Of a stretch of DNA of 58,441 nucleotides, positions 18,881-27,446 are shown in pieces (the first letter of the stretch is position 1; every line of letters begins with the position of its first letter). The DNA comes from Clostridia bacterium. GTDB taxonomy: Bacteria > Bacillota > Clostridia > Oscillospirales > Acutalibacteraceae. Under the pieces are notes generated by a model, which saw only the letters and a program-made list of their open reading frames with translations, made no database searches and was not told the DNA's origin. The translations under genes and the position numbers were made by a program. The stretch is from positions 1 through 58,441 of the forward strand of contig JAFWYP010000030.1 in the NCBI GenBank assembly GCA_017517665.1. Direction: 5' to 3'.

Positions 18881-19969
18881 ATGAAGAATTACAAAGTCGG
18901 TATCGTAGGAGCAACAGGTATGGTTGGTCAGCGTTTCGCTACCCTTCTTGAAAACCATCCTTGGTTTGATGTTACTGTTCTTGCAGCAAGCCCCCGCTCC
19001 GCAGGAAAGACATATAAAGAAGCTGTCGGTGCAAAATGGTGCATGGCAACAGATATCCCCGAAAAAATGGCAGACATGATTGTTATGGATGCAACTGCAG
19101 ATATCGAAAAAATCGCTGCATCTGTTGATTTTATTTTCTGCGCAGTTGACATGAAGAAAGACGAAATCAAGGCTCTTGAGGAAGCATATGCTAAGGCTGA
19201 ATGCCCCGTTGTTTCAAACAACAGTGCACACAGAATGACTCCCGACGTTCCCATGATCGTTCCCGAACTCAACACAAGCCACGCTGAAATCATCAATTCA
19301 CAGAGAAAGCGTCTCGGCACAAAGAGAGGATTCATTTCAGTTAAATCAAACTGCTCACTCCAAAGCTATGTTCCCGCACTCTATCCCCTCAACAAGTTCG
19401 GCGTTAAGGATGTTCTTGTTTGCACATATCAGGCTATTTCAGGCGCAGGTAAAACATTTGATACTTGGCCCGAAATGGTGGATAATGTTATCCCCTATAT
19501 CGGCGGCGAAGAAGAAAAATCCGAAAAAGAACCCCTCAAAATCTGGGGTAAAATCGAAGGCGATGAAATCGTCCCCGCAACATCACCCAACTTCACCGCA
19601 CAGTGTCTTCGCGTTCCCGCTTCAGACGGTCACATGGCTGCTGTGTTCGTAAGATTTGAAAACAAGCCTTCAATCGAAGAAATGAAAGAAATCTGGAAGA
19701 ACTTCAAGGGTTATCCTCAGGAAGCTGAGCTTCCCAGTGTACCCAAGCAGTTCCTCAACTATTTCGAAGAAGACAACATGCCTCAGACAAAGCTTCAGAG
19801 AAACCTTGAAAACGGCATGGCAGTTTCAATCGGCAGACTCAGAGAAGATACTCAGTTCGACTATAAATTTGTTTGTCTTTCACACAACACTCTCAGAGGT
19901 GCTGCAGGCGGTGCGGTTCTTATGGCTGAACAGCTTTGCGCACAGGGTTATATTGATTCAAAGTTTTAA
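18881..19969 (+). CDS. asd: Aspartate-semialdehyde dehydrogenase
   Basis: 362 residues of the archaeal/fungal-type ASADH branch. The NADP-binding loop GATGMVGQRF starts at about residue 10, the active-site Cys is in KSNCSLQ, and the substrate-binding area contains YQAISGAGK. It reduces aspartyl phosphate to the semialdehyde that feeds lysine, threonine and methionine synthesis. It opens a tight four-gene operon with dapA, dapB and an ACT protein. The matching aspartokinase gene is not in the window. Confidence 0.95.
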   Translation: MKNYKVGIVGATGMVGQRFATLLENHPWFDVTVLAASPRSAGKTYKEAVGAKWCMATDIPEKMADMIVMDATADIEKIAASVDFIFCAVDMKKDEIKALEEAYAKAECPVVSNNSAHRMTPDVPMIVPELNTSHAEIINSQRKRLGTKRGFISVKSNCSLQSYVPALYPLNKFGVKDVLVCTYQAISGAGKTFDTWPEMVDNVIPYIGGEEEKSEKEPLKIWGKIEGDEIVPATSPNFTAQCLRVPASDGHMAAVFVRFENKPSIEEMKEIWKNFKGYPQEAELPSVPKQFLNYFEEDNMPQTKLQRNLENGMAVSIGRLREDTQFDYKFVCLSHNTLRGAAGGAVLMAEQLCAQGYIDSKF

Positions 19970-19988
19970 TTATTGAAAGGAGTCAATT

Positions 19989-20879
19989 ATGAAAAAGACT
20001 GTTTTCACAGGCGCAGGTGTAGCGATTGTAACACCGTTTACAGAAGATAATAAGGTTAATTACGATAAGCTTGCAGAGCTTCTTGAATTCCAGATTGCAA
20101 ACAAAACAGATGCAATCATTATCTGCGGAACAACAGGTGAAGGTTCAACGCTTGATCACGAAGAACATTCTGAAGCTATCAGATTCACGGTTGATGTTGT
20201 CAACAAAAGAATCCCTGTTATCGCAGGTACAGGCAGTAACGACACAAACTATGCGGTAAAGCTTTCAAACGAAGCTGAAAAGGCAGGCGTTGATGCTCTT
20301 CTTTCCGTTACTCCTTATTATAATAAGACTTCACAGAGAGGTCTTATTCAGCACTTCAATCATATAGCTGATAACGTAAGCGTTCCTATCATTCTTTATA
20401 ATGTGCCTTCAAGAACAGGTGTTAACATCACTCCCGAAACCTACTTTGAGCTTTCACATCACGAAAGAATCGTGGGCACAAAGGAAGCAAACGGCGATAT
20501 TTCATCCGTTGCCAAAACAATTTCACTCTGCGGTGAGGATTTTTCGGTTTACTCGGGAAATGACGACCAGGTAACAGCACTTATGTCTCTCGGCGGCAAG
20601 GGTTCTATTTCCGTTCTTTCAAACATCGTTCCCGAAATTGCTCACGCAATTCCCGCAAAGTACCTTGAAGGTGATTTCAAAGGCAGCGCAAAGCTTCAGC
20701 TTGATTATCTTGCTCTTTGCAATGTTCTTTTCAGCGATGTTAACCCTATCCCCGTTAAGGAAGCAATGAACATGATGGGAATGAATGTCGGCGATTGCAG
20801 ACTTCCCCTTTATAAAATGACCGAACCTGCAAAAGAACACCTCAGAAAGGTTCTTGCAAACTACGGTCTTGTCAAATAA
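19989..20879 (+). CDS. dapA: 4-hydroxy-tetrahydrodipicolinate synthase
   Basis: 296 residues of TIM-barrel Schiff-base aldolase. The catalytic Tyr is in YNVPSRTG and the Schiff-base Lys in VGTKEANGD; GTTGEGSTL near residue 45 binds pyruvate. It condenses aspartate semialdehyde with pyruvate at the branch point to diaminopimelate and lysine. It lies 19 nt after asd with ribosome site GAAAGGAG. Confidence 0.97.
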   Translation: MKKTVFTGAGVAIVTPFTEDNKVNYDKLAELLEFQIANKTDAIIICGTTGEGSTLDHEEHSEAIRFTVDVVNKRIPVIAGTGSNDTNYAVKLSNEAEKAGVDALLSVTPYYNKTSQRGLIQHFNHIADNVSVPIILYNVPSRTGVNITPETYFELSHHERIVGTKEANGDISSVAKTISLCGEDFSVYSGNDDQVTALMSLGGKGSISVLSNIVPEIAHAIPAKYLEGDFKGSAKLQLDYLALCNVLFSDVNPIPVKEAMNMMGMNVGDCRLPLYKMTEPAKEHLRKVLANYGLVK

Positions 20880-20900
20880 TTAATTGAGGTATTATTTAAA

Positions 20901-21665
20901 ATGGCAGGAATTTTATTAAGCGGCTGCAACGGAAAAATGGGCAGAGCCGTCACATTAAGCATTGCCGATAACTGCAATTGCGAAATCATCGGCGGCATTG
21001 ATGTTTTCGACGAAGTGCGCTACGGATATCCCGTATTTTCCTCCCCCGCCGTTGTTTCAAAAGATATAATTGATAAAACCGATGTAATCATTGATTTTTC
21101 AAATCCGAGTGCTCTCGCAGGCTTGCTTGAATTCGCCGTTGCAAATTCAATCCCCGCCGTAATATGTACAACGGGTCTCAACGATGCACAGATTAATCTT
21201 ATCAAAAATGCATCAACAAAAATTCCCGTGTTCTTCAGCGCAAATATGTCACTCGGAGTTAATCTTATTTGTGAGCTTGCAAAAAAAGCCGCAAAGGTTC
21301 TCGGCGATTCATTCGATATCGAAATCGTAGAAATGCATCACAATCAAAAAATTGATGCCCCCAGCGGTACGGCTCTTATGATTGCCGATTCAATCCGTAA
21401 CGAGCTTGACAGAGATATAAAATATGAATATGACCGTCATTCAAAGCGCGAAAAGAGAACTAAAAAGGAAATCGGCATACACGCTGTCAGAGGCGGCACA
21501 ATTACCGGTGAGCACGAAATAATCTTTGCAGGTCATGATGAAATAATCAAAATTTCACATTCCGCAAGAAGCAAAGAGCTTTTTGCAACAGGCGGAATAA
21601 ACGCAGCAATGTTCATCTGCGGAAAGCCTGCAGGACTTTACAACATGACCGATATGCTTAAATAA
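20901..21665 (+). CDS. dapB: 4-hydroxy-tetrahydrodipicolinate reductase
   Basis: 254 residues. The nucleotide-binding loop is GCNGKMG at about residue 8, and the catalytic signature E-x-H-H-x2-K-x-D-A-P-S-G-T-A (EMHHNQKIDAPSGTA) is complete. It reduces the DapA product using NAD(P)H in the pathway to peptidoglycan diaminopimelate and lysine. It lies 21 nt after dapA. The remaining dap genes are not in the window. Confidence 0.97.
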   Translation: MAGILLSGCNGKMGRAVTLSIADNCNCEIIGGIDVFDEVRYGYPVFSSPAVVSKDIIDKTDVIIDFSNPSALAGLLEFAVANSIPAVICTTGLNDAQINLIKNASTKIPVFFSANMSLGVNLICELAKKAAKVLGDSFDIEIVEMHHNQKIDAPSGTALMIADSIRNELDRDIKYEYDRHSKREKRTKKEIGIHAVRGGTITGEHEIIFAGHDEIIKISHSARSKELFATGGINAAMFICGKPAGLYNMTDMLK

Positions 21666-21683
21666 ATTTCAGGAGTAGATAAA

Positions 21684-22148
21684 ATGAAGCTTGTTGATAA
21701 TATTTTTGTAACTGAAGATGTCACTCTTTTTTCACTCTGCGATGCACCTGCAGATATTGCACATATGGCAGATGTTTTCAAAATGATTGCAGATGCAGGC
21801 ATTGATGTTGATATGATTTCTCAGTTTCCCGTAAGCGGTGCAAATTCCGGATTTTCGTTTACCGTTAATGACAAAGATTTTGTATCCGTTCTCGCAATCG
21901 CTTCCGAGCTTCGTTCACGCACTCCCAAAACAAAAATAAGTGTAAGCAGCGGCAACTGCAAAATAACTGTAAGCGGCGAAGAAATGAGAGGCACTCCCGG
22001 TGTATCTGCAAGAGTATTCAAAGCCGTTGCAAGTGTTGACGCTGACGTCAGAATGATTACAACATCTGAAATCGAAATCTCCATGCTTGTTGTTAAATCT
22101 GACGTTGACGAGGTAATTGCTGCTGTAAAAAACGAATTTGCCCAATAA
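21684..22148 (+). CDS. Stand-alone tandem ACT-domain protein, aspartokinase regulatory-domain-like
   Basis: 154 residues made of two consecutive ACT units and nothing else. The spacing and text resemble the regulatory C terminus of aspartokinase: VDMISQFPVSG with FTV in the first unit, and the GTPGVSARVFKAVAS segment in the second. No kinase domain is present. As last gene of asd-dapA-dapB it may bind lysine, threonine or methionine and modulate an aspartokinase encoded elsewhere, similar to the separate beta subunit made from lysC in Bacillus. That role is inference. Confidence 0.8.
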   Translation: MKLVDNIFVTEDVTLFSLCDAPADIAHMADVFKMIADAGIDVDMISQFPVSGANSGFSFTVNDKDFVSVLAIASELRSRTPKTKISVSSGNCKITVSGEEMRGTPGVSARVFKAVASVDADVRMITTSEIEISMLVVKSDVDEVIAAVKNEFAQ

Positions 22149-22155
22149 AAGTATA

Positions 22156-22190
22156 TCCCTTTGACTCTGATGTCAAAGGGAACTTTTATT
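22156..22190 (+). terminator. Intrinsic terminator of the asd-dap operon
   Basis: Perfect 10-bp stem TCCCTTTGAC / GTCAAAGGGA (22156-22165 with 22172-22181) followed by ACTTTTATTTT. It starts 7 nt after the ACT-protein stop. Confidence 0.88.
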
Positions 22191-22248
22191 TTAATAAAAA
22201 ACACAAAACAATTTTAATTACAAATTAAAATAATATTTATTTTAACTA

Positions 22249-22277
22249 TTGATTTATAACTATTCCGGTGATAAAAT
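22249..22277 (+). promoter_or_regulatory. Sigma-A promoter of the cofE-like/guaA pair
   Basis: TTGATT (22249-22254), 17 nt, TAAAAT (22272-22277), about 50 nt upstream of the first start codon. Confidence 0.65.
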
Positions 22278-22325
22278 AATAAAGTATTTTTATTATAAAT
22301 CTCCAATCAATCAGGGGGTCTTTTT

Positions 22326-23519
22326 ATGGAAAGAAAAACAGGCACAATCTCAAGAGGCATTCGCTGCCCCATCATCCGTGAGGGTGACGACCTTGCAAAA
22401 ATCGTTTGCAACAGCATTATGGAAGCTGCCGAATGTGACGGTTTTGAGCTTCGTGACAAAGACGTTGTGGCAGTAACGGAATCAATCGTGGCAAGAAGCC
22501 AGGGCAACTACGCAAACGTTGATGCAATCGCAAAAGACGTTAAAACAAAACTTGGCGGAGAAACAGTCGGTGTAATATTCCCGATTCTTTCAAGAAACCG
22601 TTTTGCAATCTGCCTTAAGGGTATTGCAATGGGCGCAAAGAAAGTTGTTCTTATGCTCAGCTATCCCAGCGACGAGGTAGGTAACCATCTTCTTACCTAT
22701 GACCAGCTCGACGAAGCAGGTGTTAATCCTTACAGCGACGTACTCTCTCTCGAAAAATACCGTGAGCTTTTCGGCGAAAACAAGCACGAATTCACAGGTG
22801 TTGATTATGTAGACTATTATTCACAGATTGTTAAGGATGCAGGTGCCGAATGCGAAATTATTTTTGCAAATCAGGCAAAGAGCATTCTTGATTACGCAGA
22901 CTGCATTCTTACTTGCGATATACACACAAGAGCGAGAACAAAGCGTCTTCTTAAGGCTGCCGGTGCAAAGGCTGTTTGCGGTCTTGACGATATACTCACA
23001 TCATCTGTTGACGGAAACGGATTTAATGAAACTTACGGTCTTCTCGGTTCAAACAAATCAACTGAGGATACAATCAAGCTCTTCCCCAGAAACTGCAATG
23101 AATTTGTAAAAAAGACGCAAGAACTTCTTATTAAAGCAAGCGGCAAAAATATTGAAGTTATGGTTTACGGCGACGGTGCATTCAAGGATCCTCAGGGTAA
23201 AATCTGGGAACTTGCAGACCCTGTTGTTTCACCCGGATATACAGACGGTCTTAAGGGCACTCCCAACGAACTCAAGCTCAAATATCTTGCAGATAATGAT
23301 TTCAAAGACCTTTCAGGCGATGCTCTTAAGGAAGCTATTTCAAAGAAAATCGAATCCAAGGACGGCAGCAGCCTTGTAGGTGATATGGCATCTCAGGGAA
23401 CCACTCCCCGTCAGTTCACCGACCTTATCGGCTCCCTCTGTGACCTCACAAGCGGTTCAGGTGACAAAGGCACACCCATCGTTCTTGTTCAGGGCTATTT
23501 CGATAACTATACCAATTAA
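22326..23519 (+). CDS. Coenzyme F420:glutamate ligase (CofE/FbiB)-like protein
   Basis: 397 residues that read as the CofE fold: TISRGIRCPIIREGDDL and the following VVAVTESIVARSQGN stretch match the start of F420-0:gamma-glutamyl ligases. CofE itself is about 250 residues; here the C-terminal part is longer and includes VYGDGAFKDP and a Gly/Asp-rich tail. Clostridia of this kind are not known to make F420, and no cofCDGH genes are here, so the natural substrate is probably another acid to which glutamate or a similar amine is joined. The ribosome site is AGGGGGTC. It is followed 24 nt later by the GMP synthetase gene. Confidence 0.75.
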   Translation: MERKTGTISRGIRCPIIREGDDLAKIVCNSIMEAAECDGFELRDKDVVAVTESIVARSQGNYANVDAIAKDVKTKLGGETVGVIFPILSRNRFAICLKGIAMGAKKVVLMLSYPSDEVGNHLLTYDQLDEAGVNPYSDVLSLEKYRELFGENKHEFTGVDYVDYYSQIVKDAGAECEIIFANQAKSILDYADCILTCDIHTRARTKRLLKAAGAKAVCGLDDILTSSVDGNGFNETYGLLGSNKSTEDTIKLFPRNCNEFVKKTQELLIKASGKNIEVMVYGDGAFKDPQGKIWELADPVVSPGYTDGLKGTPNELKLKYLADNDFKDLSGDALKEAISKKIESKDGSSLVGDMASQGTTPRQFTDLIGSLCDLTSGSGDKGTPIVLVQGYFDNYTN

Positions 23520-23543
23520 TATATATTAACGGAGGTTAAAAAT

Positions 23544-24524
23544 ATGAGCAGTAATGTAAGACCCGAATCAATGGCACGTATCACCACCCCCGAGCTTGCT
23601 AATGCTTTTATTGAAGAGCAGGTTGCAGAAGTAAGAGCTCAGGTCGGAGATAAAAAAGTTCTCCTCGCTCTTTCAGGCGGTGTTGATTCCTCCGTTGTTG
23701 CAGCACTTCTTATCAAGGCAATCGGCAAACAGCTTGTTTGCGTTCACGTTAACCACGGTCTTATGCGCAAGGGCGAAAGCGAGCAGGTTATCGAAGTTTT
23801 CGGCAAAGCTCTCGACGCTAACCTTATTTATATTGATGCAACGGACAGATTCCTCGACCTTCTCAAAGATGTTTCCGACCCCGAAACAAAGAGAAAAATT
23901 ATCGGTAATGAATTTATTAAGGTTTTTGACGAAGAATCCGCAAAGCTTGAAGGAATTTCCTTCCTTGCACAGGGTACAATTTATCCCGACATTCTCGAAT
24001 CAGACGGTGTAAAGGCTCATCACAACGTTGGCGGTCTTCCGGAAGATATGGAAATGGAACTCGTTGAACCCGTAAAGCTTCTTTTCAAAGACGAAGTCAG
24101 AGTTGTAGGTGAAGCTCTCGGTCTTCCTCACGCAATGGTTTACCGTCAGCCGTTCCCCGGTCCCGGACTCGGCGTTCGTTGCCTCGGTGCAATCACACGC
24201 GACAGACTTCATGCACTCCGTGAAGCTGATGCTATTCTCCGTGAAGAATTTGACAACTGCGGACTTGCAGAAAAAGTTTGGCAGTATTTCATTGCTGTTC
24301 CCGATTTCAAGAGTGTTGGTGTAAGAGACGGAAAGCGTTATGAAGGCTGGCCCGCAATCATCCGTGCTGTAAACACAACAGATGCTATGACTGCAACAAT
24401 CGAAGAAATCCCCTACTCTGTTCTTCATCATATCACCGACAGAATCACGCATGAAGTTGAAGGCATCAACCGTGTCCTCCTCGACCTCACCCCGAAGCCG
24501 ATCGGCACAATTGAGTGGGAATAA
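23544..24524 (+). CDS. guaA: GMP synthetase ATP-pyrophosphatase subunit, no glutaminase domain
   Basis: 326 residues corresponding only to the C-terminal two thirds of a normal GuaA (about 510 aa). The PP-loop is LALSGGVDSS, followed by the dimerisation domain with PFPGPGLGVR and the family C terminus PIGTIEWE. The N-terminal class I glutaminase is missing, and the clean ribosome site and start show that this is not a truncation artefact. It converts XMP to GMP using ammonia, or works with a separate glutaminase subunit as in archaea. No such subunit is encoded nearby. The 3' end of guaA is also a known integration target. Confidence 0.9.
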   Translation: MSSNVRPESMARITTPELANAFIEEQVAEVRAQVGDKKVLLALSGGVDSSVVAALLIKAIGKQLVCVHVNHGLMRKGESEQVIEVFGKALDANLIYIDATDRFLDLLKDVSDPETKRKIIGNEFIKVFDEESAKLEGISFLAQGTIYPDILESDGVKAHHNVGGLPEDMEMELVEPVKLLFKDEVRVVGEALGLPHAMVYRQPFPGPGLGVRCLGAITRDRLHALREADAILREEFDNCGLAEKVWQYFIAVPDFKSVGVRDGKRYEGWPAIIRAVNTTDAMTATIEEIPYSVLHHITDRITHEVEGINRVLLDLTPKPIGTIEWE

Positions 24525-24620
24525 TACAACCAAACGGCACAAGCGTTGATACACCTCGGGTTTGAGGTTTCAACAATGCTCCGTGGCAACGTTTTGGCAA
24601 CATTTGAATTATCTAAAAGT
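24525..24620 (+). other. Open in-frame tail after guaA, possible integration scar
   Basis: After the guaA TAA the same frame stays open for about 31 codons to a TAA at about 24622 (it includes ALIHLGFEVSTMLRGN). It has no start or ribosome site of its own. Because guaA 3' ends are common targets of integrative elements, this could be a leftover of an inserted gene's 3' end or of a displaced guaA end. I cannot prove either. Confidence 0.25.
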
Positions 24621-24621
24621 T

Positions 24622-24658
24622 AAGAGCTAACTGATTTTATGTCAGTTAGCTCTTTTTT
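24622..24658 (+). terminator. Intrinsic terminator downstream of guaA
   Basis: Perfect 13-bp stem AAGAGCTAACTGA / TCAGTTAGCTCTT (24622-24634 with 24642-24654) and a T-run. It lies about 100 nt past the guaA stop, with the unexplained open tail between. Confidence 0.88.
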
Positions 24659-24714
24659 GTTTTGCTCATTATTCTCTCATTATATTGCAGAAATAATATC
24701 ACGCTAAATATAAG

Positions 24715-25157
24715 CTACAAGTATTTTTTAATAATGTTATACCAATCCATTAATTCAGAGTAATTTATCCATTTCCTATCAATACCAAAATGCTCGTGCT
24801 TATTTCTATGATCAACTTCAAATAAACGATAAAAATCTGTCATATCTCCAATATAAATTGGAACATCATTTGTTAATGGCATCTTATGATATTTAAATTG
24901 ATCGCCAGTTATATCAATAATTTTATTTTCTACAACAAGCCAAGTATGAGAATAACCATTTTCACAACCACCATAATAAGTTCCGTTTACATATGTTATA
25001 GGTCCATATCCATTATCTATTAAATATTGAGATACATATCACTTGTATGTCCGCACTGTCCCACAGGAAACTTTATAAAAAATCTGCCTCGTTCATTATT
25101 ATCTTTGGCGACTTCGATTGCGTTTCTGAAATTAATAACTAAAGATTCTAATGTCAT
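24715..25157 (-). pseudogene. Frameshifted transglutaminase-like (Cys-His-Asp) protein gene
   Basis: Two minus-strand frames join into one protein of about 147 residues if one base is added near 25035. The first frame (from ATG 25157) gives MTLESLVINF, a Cys35 in FPVGQCGHTS, and stops. The second continues QYLIDNGYGPITYV, then SHTWLVVENK and IIDITGDQF and runs to TAG at 24715. The order Cys, His-x-W, Asp is that of transglutaminase-like and papain-like small proteases. The total length of 443 nt is one short of a multiple of three. It directly follows the methyltransferase gene. The segment is notably A+T-rich compared with its neighbours. Confidence 0.7.
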
Positions 25158-25166
25158 ATTGAGCCA

Positions 25167-25892
25167 TTATACCTTTCTGAATATCAAATGATGAAAAAAT
25201 GAAATGTTCTTATATTCATCAATATCACAAGTTTGCATTTCAAGTTCAAGCATATTCTTATACCATTCATCGGTATATTTTATCTCAAAATTTGTTGACA
25301 TTGCAAAGAAAGTTCTTATTCCGAATATGCTCTCGCAGATAAGACTGTTGTTTTCAGCAAAGTTCAGGAGCATATCATTATCGTATGTTCCCCTTTTGCC
25401 GAAAAGGTTGGTTCCGTTATCAGATTGACTATTTAACAAACTCAATGCACCGGCAGGATCATCGCTGAAAACACCCTGTGCAAGTATTCTGCCTTTGAGA
25501 TTATGTTTCACTATTGACAGAATACCGTTCGGTTTAAGAAACTTTATTACCTTATTTAATATTTCAATCGGATTTGAAACGTATTCCAAAACATTATGAC
25601 AAATCACAATATCAAAACTGTTTTCATCAAGTTTATTTAAATCGTTTTTGCTTGTGATAAGTCTGTAATCACCGTCAACTCTTTTCTCGAACATTTCGGG
25701 GTTTGGTTCGTATGCAGTTACATTATGATTTTCTGCATAATAACTTGCCGTAACACAAAAACCTGCACCATAATCCAAGATGCTCAACATTTTATCCTTC
25801 GGTAAATTCAACTGACGGAATATCATATCATAGAACATCTTACCCCAAGGCTGTTCGATTAATTTTCTGTAATCTTCAATTGAATCTGGCAT
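25167..25892 (-). CDS. Class I SAM-dependent methyltransferase
   Basis: 241 residues with Rossmann-type methyltransferase motifs: motif I ILDYGAGFC at about residue 38, an acidic residue ending beta-2 (AYEPNPEMF), and motif IV-like FDIVICHNVLEYV. The overall text resembles the CmoM/BioC-like Methyltransf_11 group. The C-terminal 70 residues, rich in Phe and Asn, probably form the substrate cap. The substrate is unknown. It sits in a minus-strand run behind a second methyltransferase, 29 nt downstream of it, with ribosome site AAGGAGG. Confidence 0.85.
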   Translation of the reverse strand: MPDSIEDYRKLIEQPWGKMFYDMIFRQLNLPKDKMLSILDYGAGFCVTASYYAENHNVTAYEPNPEMFEKRVDGDYRLITSKNDLNKLDENSFDIVICHNVLEYVSNPIEILNKVIKFLKPNGILSIVKHNLKGRILAQGVFSDDPAGALSLLNSQSDNGTNLFGKRGTYDNDMLLNFAENNSLICESIFGIRTFFAMSTNFEIKYTDEWYKNMLELEMQTCDIDEYKNISFFHHLIFRKV

Positions 25893-25921
25893 TGTTCAAC
25901 CTCCTTAAAGCGTTATACAAA

Positions 25922-26698
25922 TTACCTTTTCTTTGCTATATAAAGCACGCACAAATACGGGCGTTCTATTATACCACCGTTCTTTTCAGCTAATGCAACA
26001 ATATCGTTATATGCTTTTTTCTTATCTTCATCTGTGTTTTGCATAAATCTGTTGCCCGTTAATGCAAAACCGTAAAAATCATAAGCAGTATAGTTTTGTT
26101 TCCACAGTTTTCTGATTACAATCGGCTTTTCAAAAAGGTCTGAATCAACTATTTGTGAAACAATAGCAGCGATTCTGTTTTCACATTCGGATTCCGTAAC
26201 AAAATCTGCTATACCGCCATACCGTTTTGATATTTCAAGCAGTTCTTTGTCCAAATCGTTGTCATAAAGAACATACATATTCCAGAACAAAGCTATGTAA
26301 CCGTTATCCTTCAGAATCTCAGCACACTTTTTATATCCGATTGGCTGAGGCACCCAATGGAATGATTGAGCCGCATAAATAACATCAAACTTTTTCTGCT
26401 CAAAATCGTATTCTTCAAATCTGCCTTTAGCAAAACTGATGCTTTCGTTTTTGAATCGTTCGTTACCGATACGAACCAAATCTTCACCAGGGTCAATACC
26501 CAGGATATTAAAACCGTTTCCGACAAACTGTTCTGTAGCTTTACCGCTTCCGCAACCTATCTCCAACAAATCAGATTTATCGGATATTCCCGTAACAGAT
26601 ATTAATGAATCTATAATTTCTTGTGGATAACCGGGTCTGTATTTATCGTAATACTCTGCCGCTTGGTTGAACATTTCGCTTTCTTTATAAAAATTCAT
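25922..26698 (-). CDS. Class I SAM-dependent methyltransferase
   Basis: 258 residues. Motif I is LLEIGCGSGKATEQF, beta-2 ends in GIDPGEDL, and the active-site area contains DVIYAAQSFHWVP, the FHW pattern common in Methyltransf_11 proteins and trans-aconitate methyltransferase relatives. The N terminus FNQAAEYYDKYRPGYP is also typical of that group. It is not similar enough to its neighbour to be a recent duplicate. Ribosome site GGAGATAT. The small-molecule substrate is unknown. Confidence 0.85.
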   Translation of the reverse strand: MNFYKESEMFNQAAEYYDKYRPGYPQEIIDSLISVTGISDKSDLLEIGCGSGKATEQFVGNGFNILGIDPGEDLVRIGNERFKNESISFAKGRFEEYDFEQKKFDVIYAAQSFHWVPQPIGYKKCAEILKDNGYIALFWNMYVLYDNDLDKELLEISKRYGGIADFVTESECENRIAAIVSQIVDSDLFEKPIVIRKLWKQNYTAYDFYGFALTGNRFMQNTDEDKKKAYNDIVALAEKNGGIIERPYLCVLYIAKKR

Positions 26699-26720
26699 AA
26701 ATATATCTCCGTTTTATATC

Positions 26721-27425
26721 TTAAGCTTCAAACGGATTCCAATAAAATCCGCTGTCGTAAAAACCTTTTTCTTCTATATACTCCATTGATTTCTTAACCT
26801 GTTCAGCAACGGCTTCGTCGTCGTGATATTTATCGGAATTCAAGAAAAGCTTTCTCCAACAATGCCATTGGATTGCATCTGCTTTGTTTTCGGGGATATC
26901 TGAATTTATCATTTTTAATGCATTTCTGATTCTGCAAAGTTCGGAATTCATTTTCTGATTATTAAGTTCCTCGTTGCGAACTTCACAATCGAGATTATAA
27001 AACGTTTTAAGATAATCGGGGTTATGTGAAACAACCATCACATATGTCGAATCTACCGACCATATTTCAAGAATTGAATTCTGTTGTTGCGGAAGTATAG
27101 TGTTTTTGATAAAAAGTCCGTCACAATCTTCGGCAAATCCGATATCGGGATAAGTTAATGCTTCCTCTTTGGTAATGCTTTTCGGCAAGGCGGAAAATGC
27201 ACCCCACACAAACTGCATATCCCTTAAATTCACATCGTGACGTAATTCTTCATCAGAAAGGAAAAGTCTGCTTTCTGTCCATTTTTCGCAACCGTCCCAA
27301 CCGCAATAATCATAACATTCCAAATCTGTTATCAGCCAATTGTGTTCGGGCAGTTCGGGCATAGAATTGAGTATTTCTTTTATATGTCCGTTAAATCCCT
27401 TTTGCTTTATGTAAACAGCAGGCAT
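26721..27425 (-). CDS. Protein of unknown function, acidic and Trp-rich
   Basis: 234 residues with no signal peptide or membrane segment. The N terminus (VYIKQKGFNG) leads into a Cys/Trp-rich stretch CYDYCGWDGCEKW, and the middle contains ILEIWSVDSTYVMVVS, which reads like a beta sheet of a small-molecule or protein-binding domain. The C terminus is charged and helical. The repeated Trp and Asp/Glu content recalls immunity-type or DUF proteins of Firmicutes, but I do not recognise the family. It is co-directional and closely spaced with the HAD hydrolase and methyltransferase genes. Confidence 0.7.
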   Translation of the reverse strand: MPAVYIKQKGFNGHIKEILNSMPELPEHNWLITDLECYDYCGWDGCEKWTESRLFLSDEELRHDVNLRDMQFVWGAFSALPKSITKEEALTYPDIGFAEDCDGLFIKNTILPQQQNSILEIWSVDSTYVMVVSHNPDYLKTFYNLDCEVRNEELNNQKMNSELCRIRNALKMINSDIPENKADAIQWHCWRKLFLNSDKYHDDEAVAEQVKKSMEYIEEKGFYDSGFYWNPFEA

Positions 27426-27446
27426 TTTCTCACTTCCTTCTATCAG

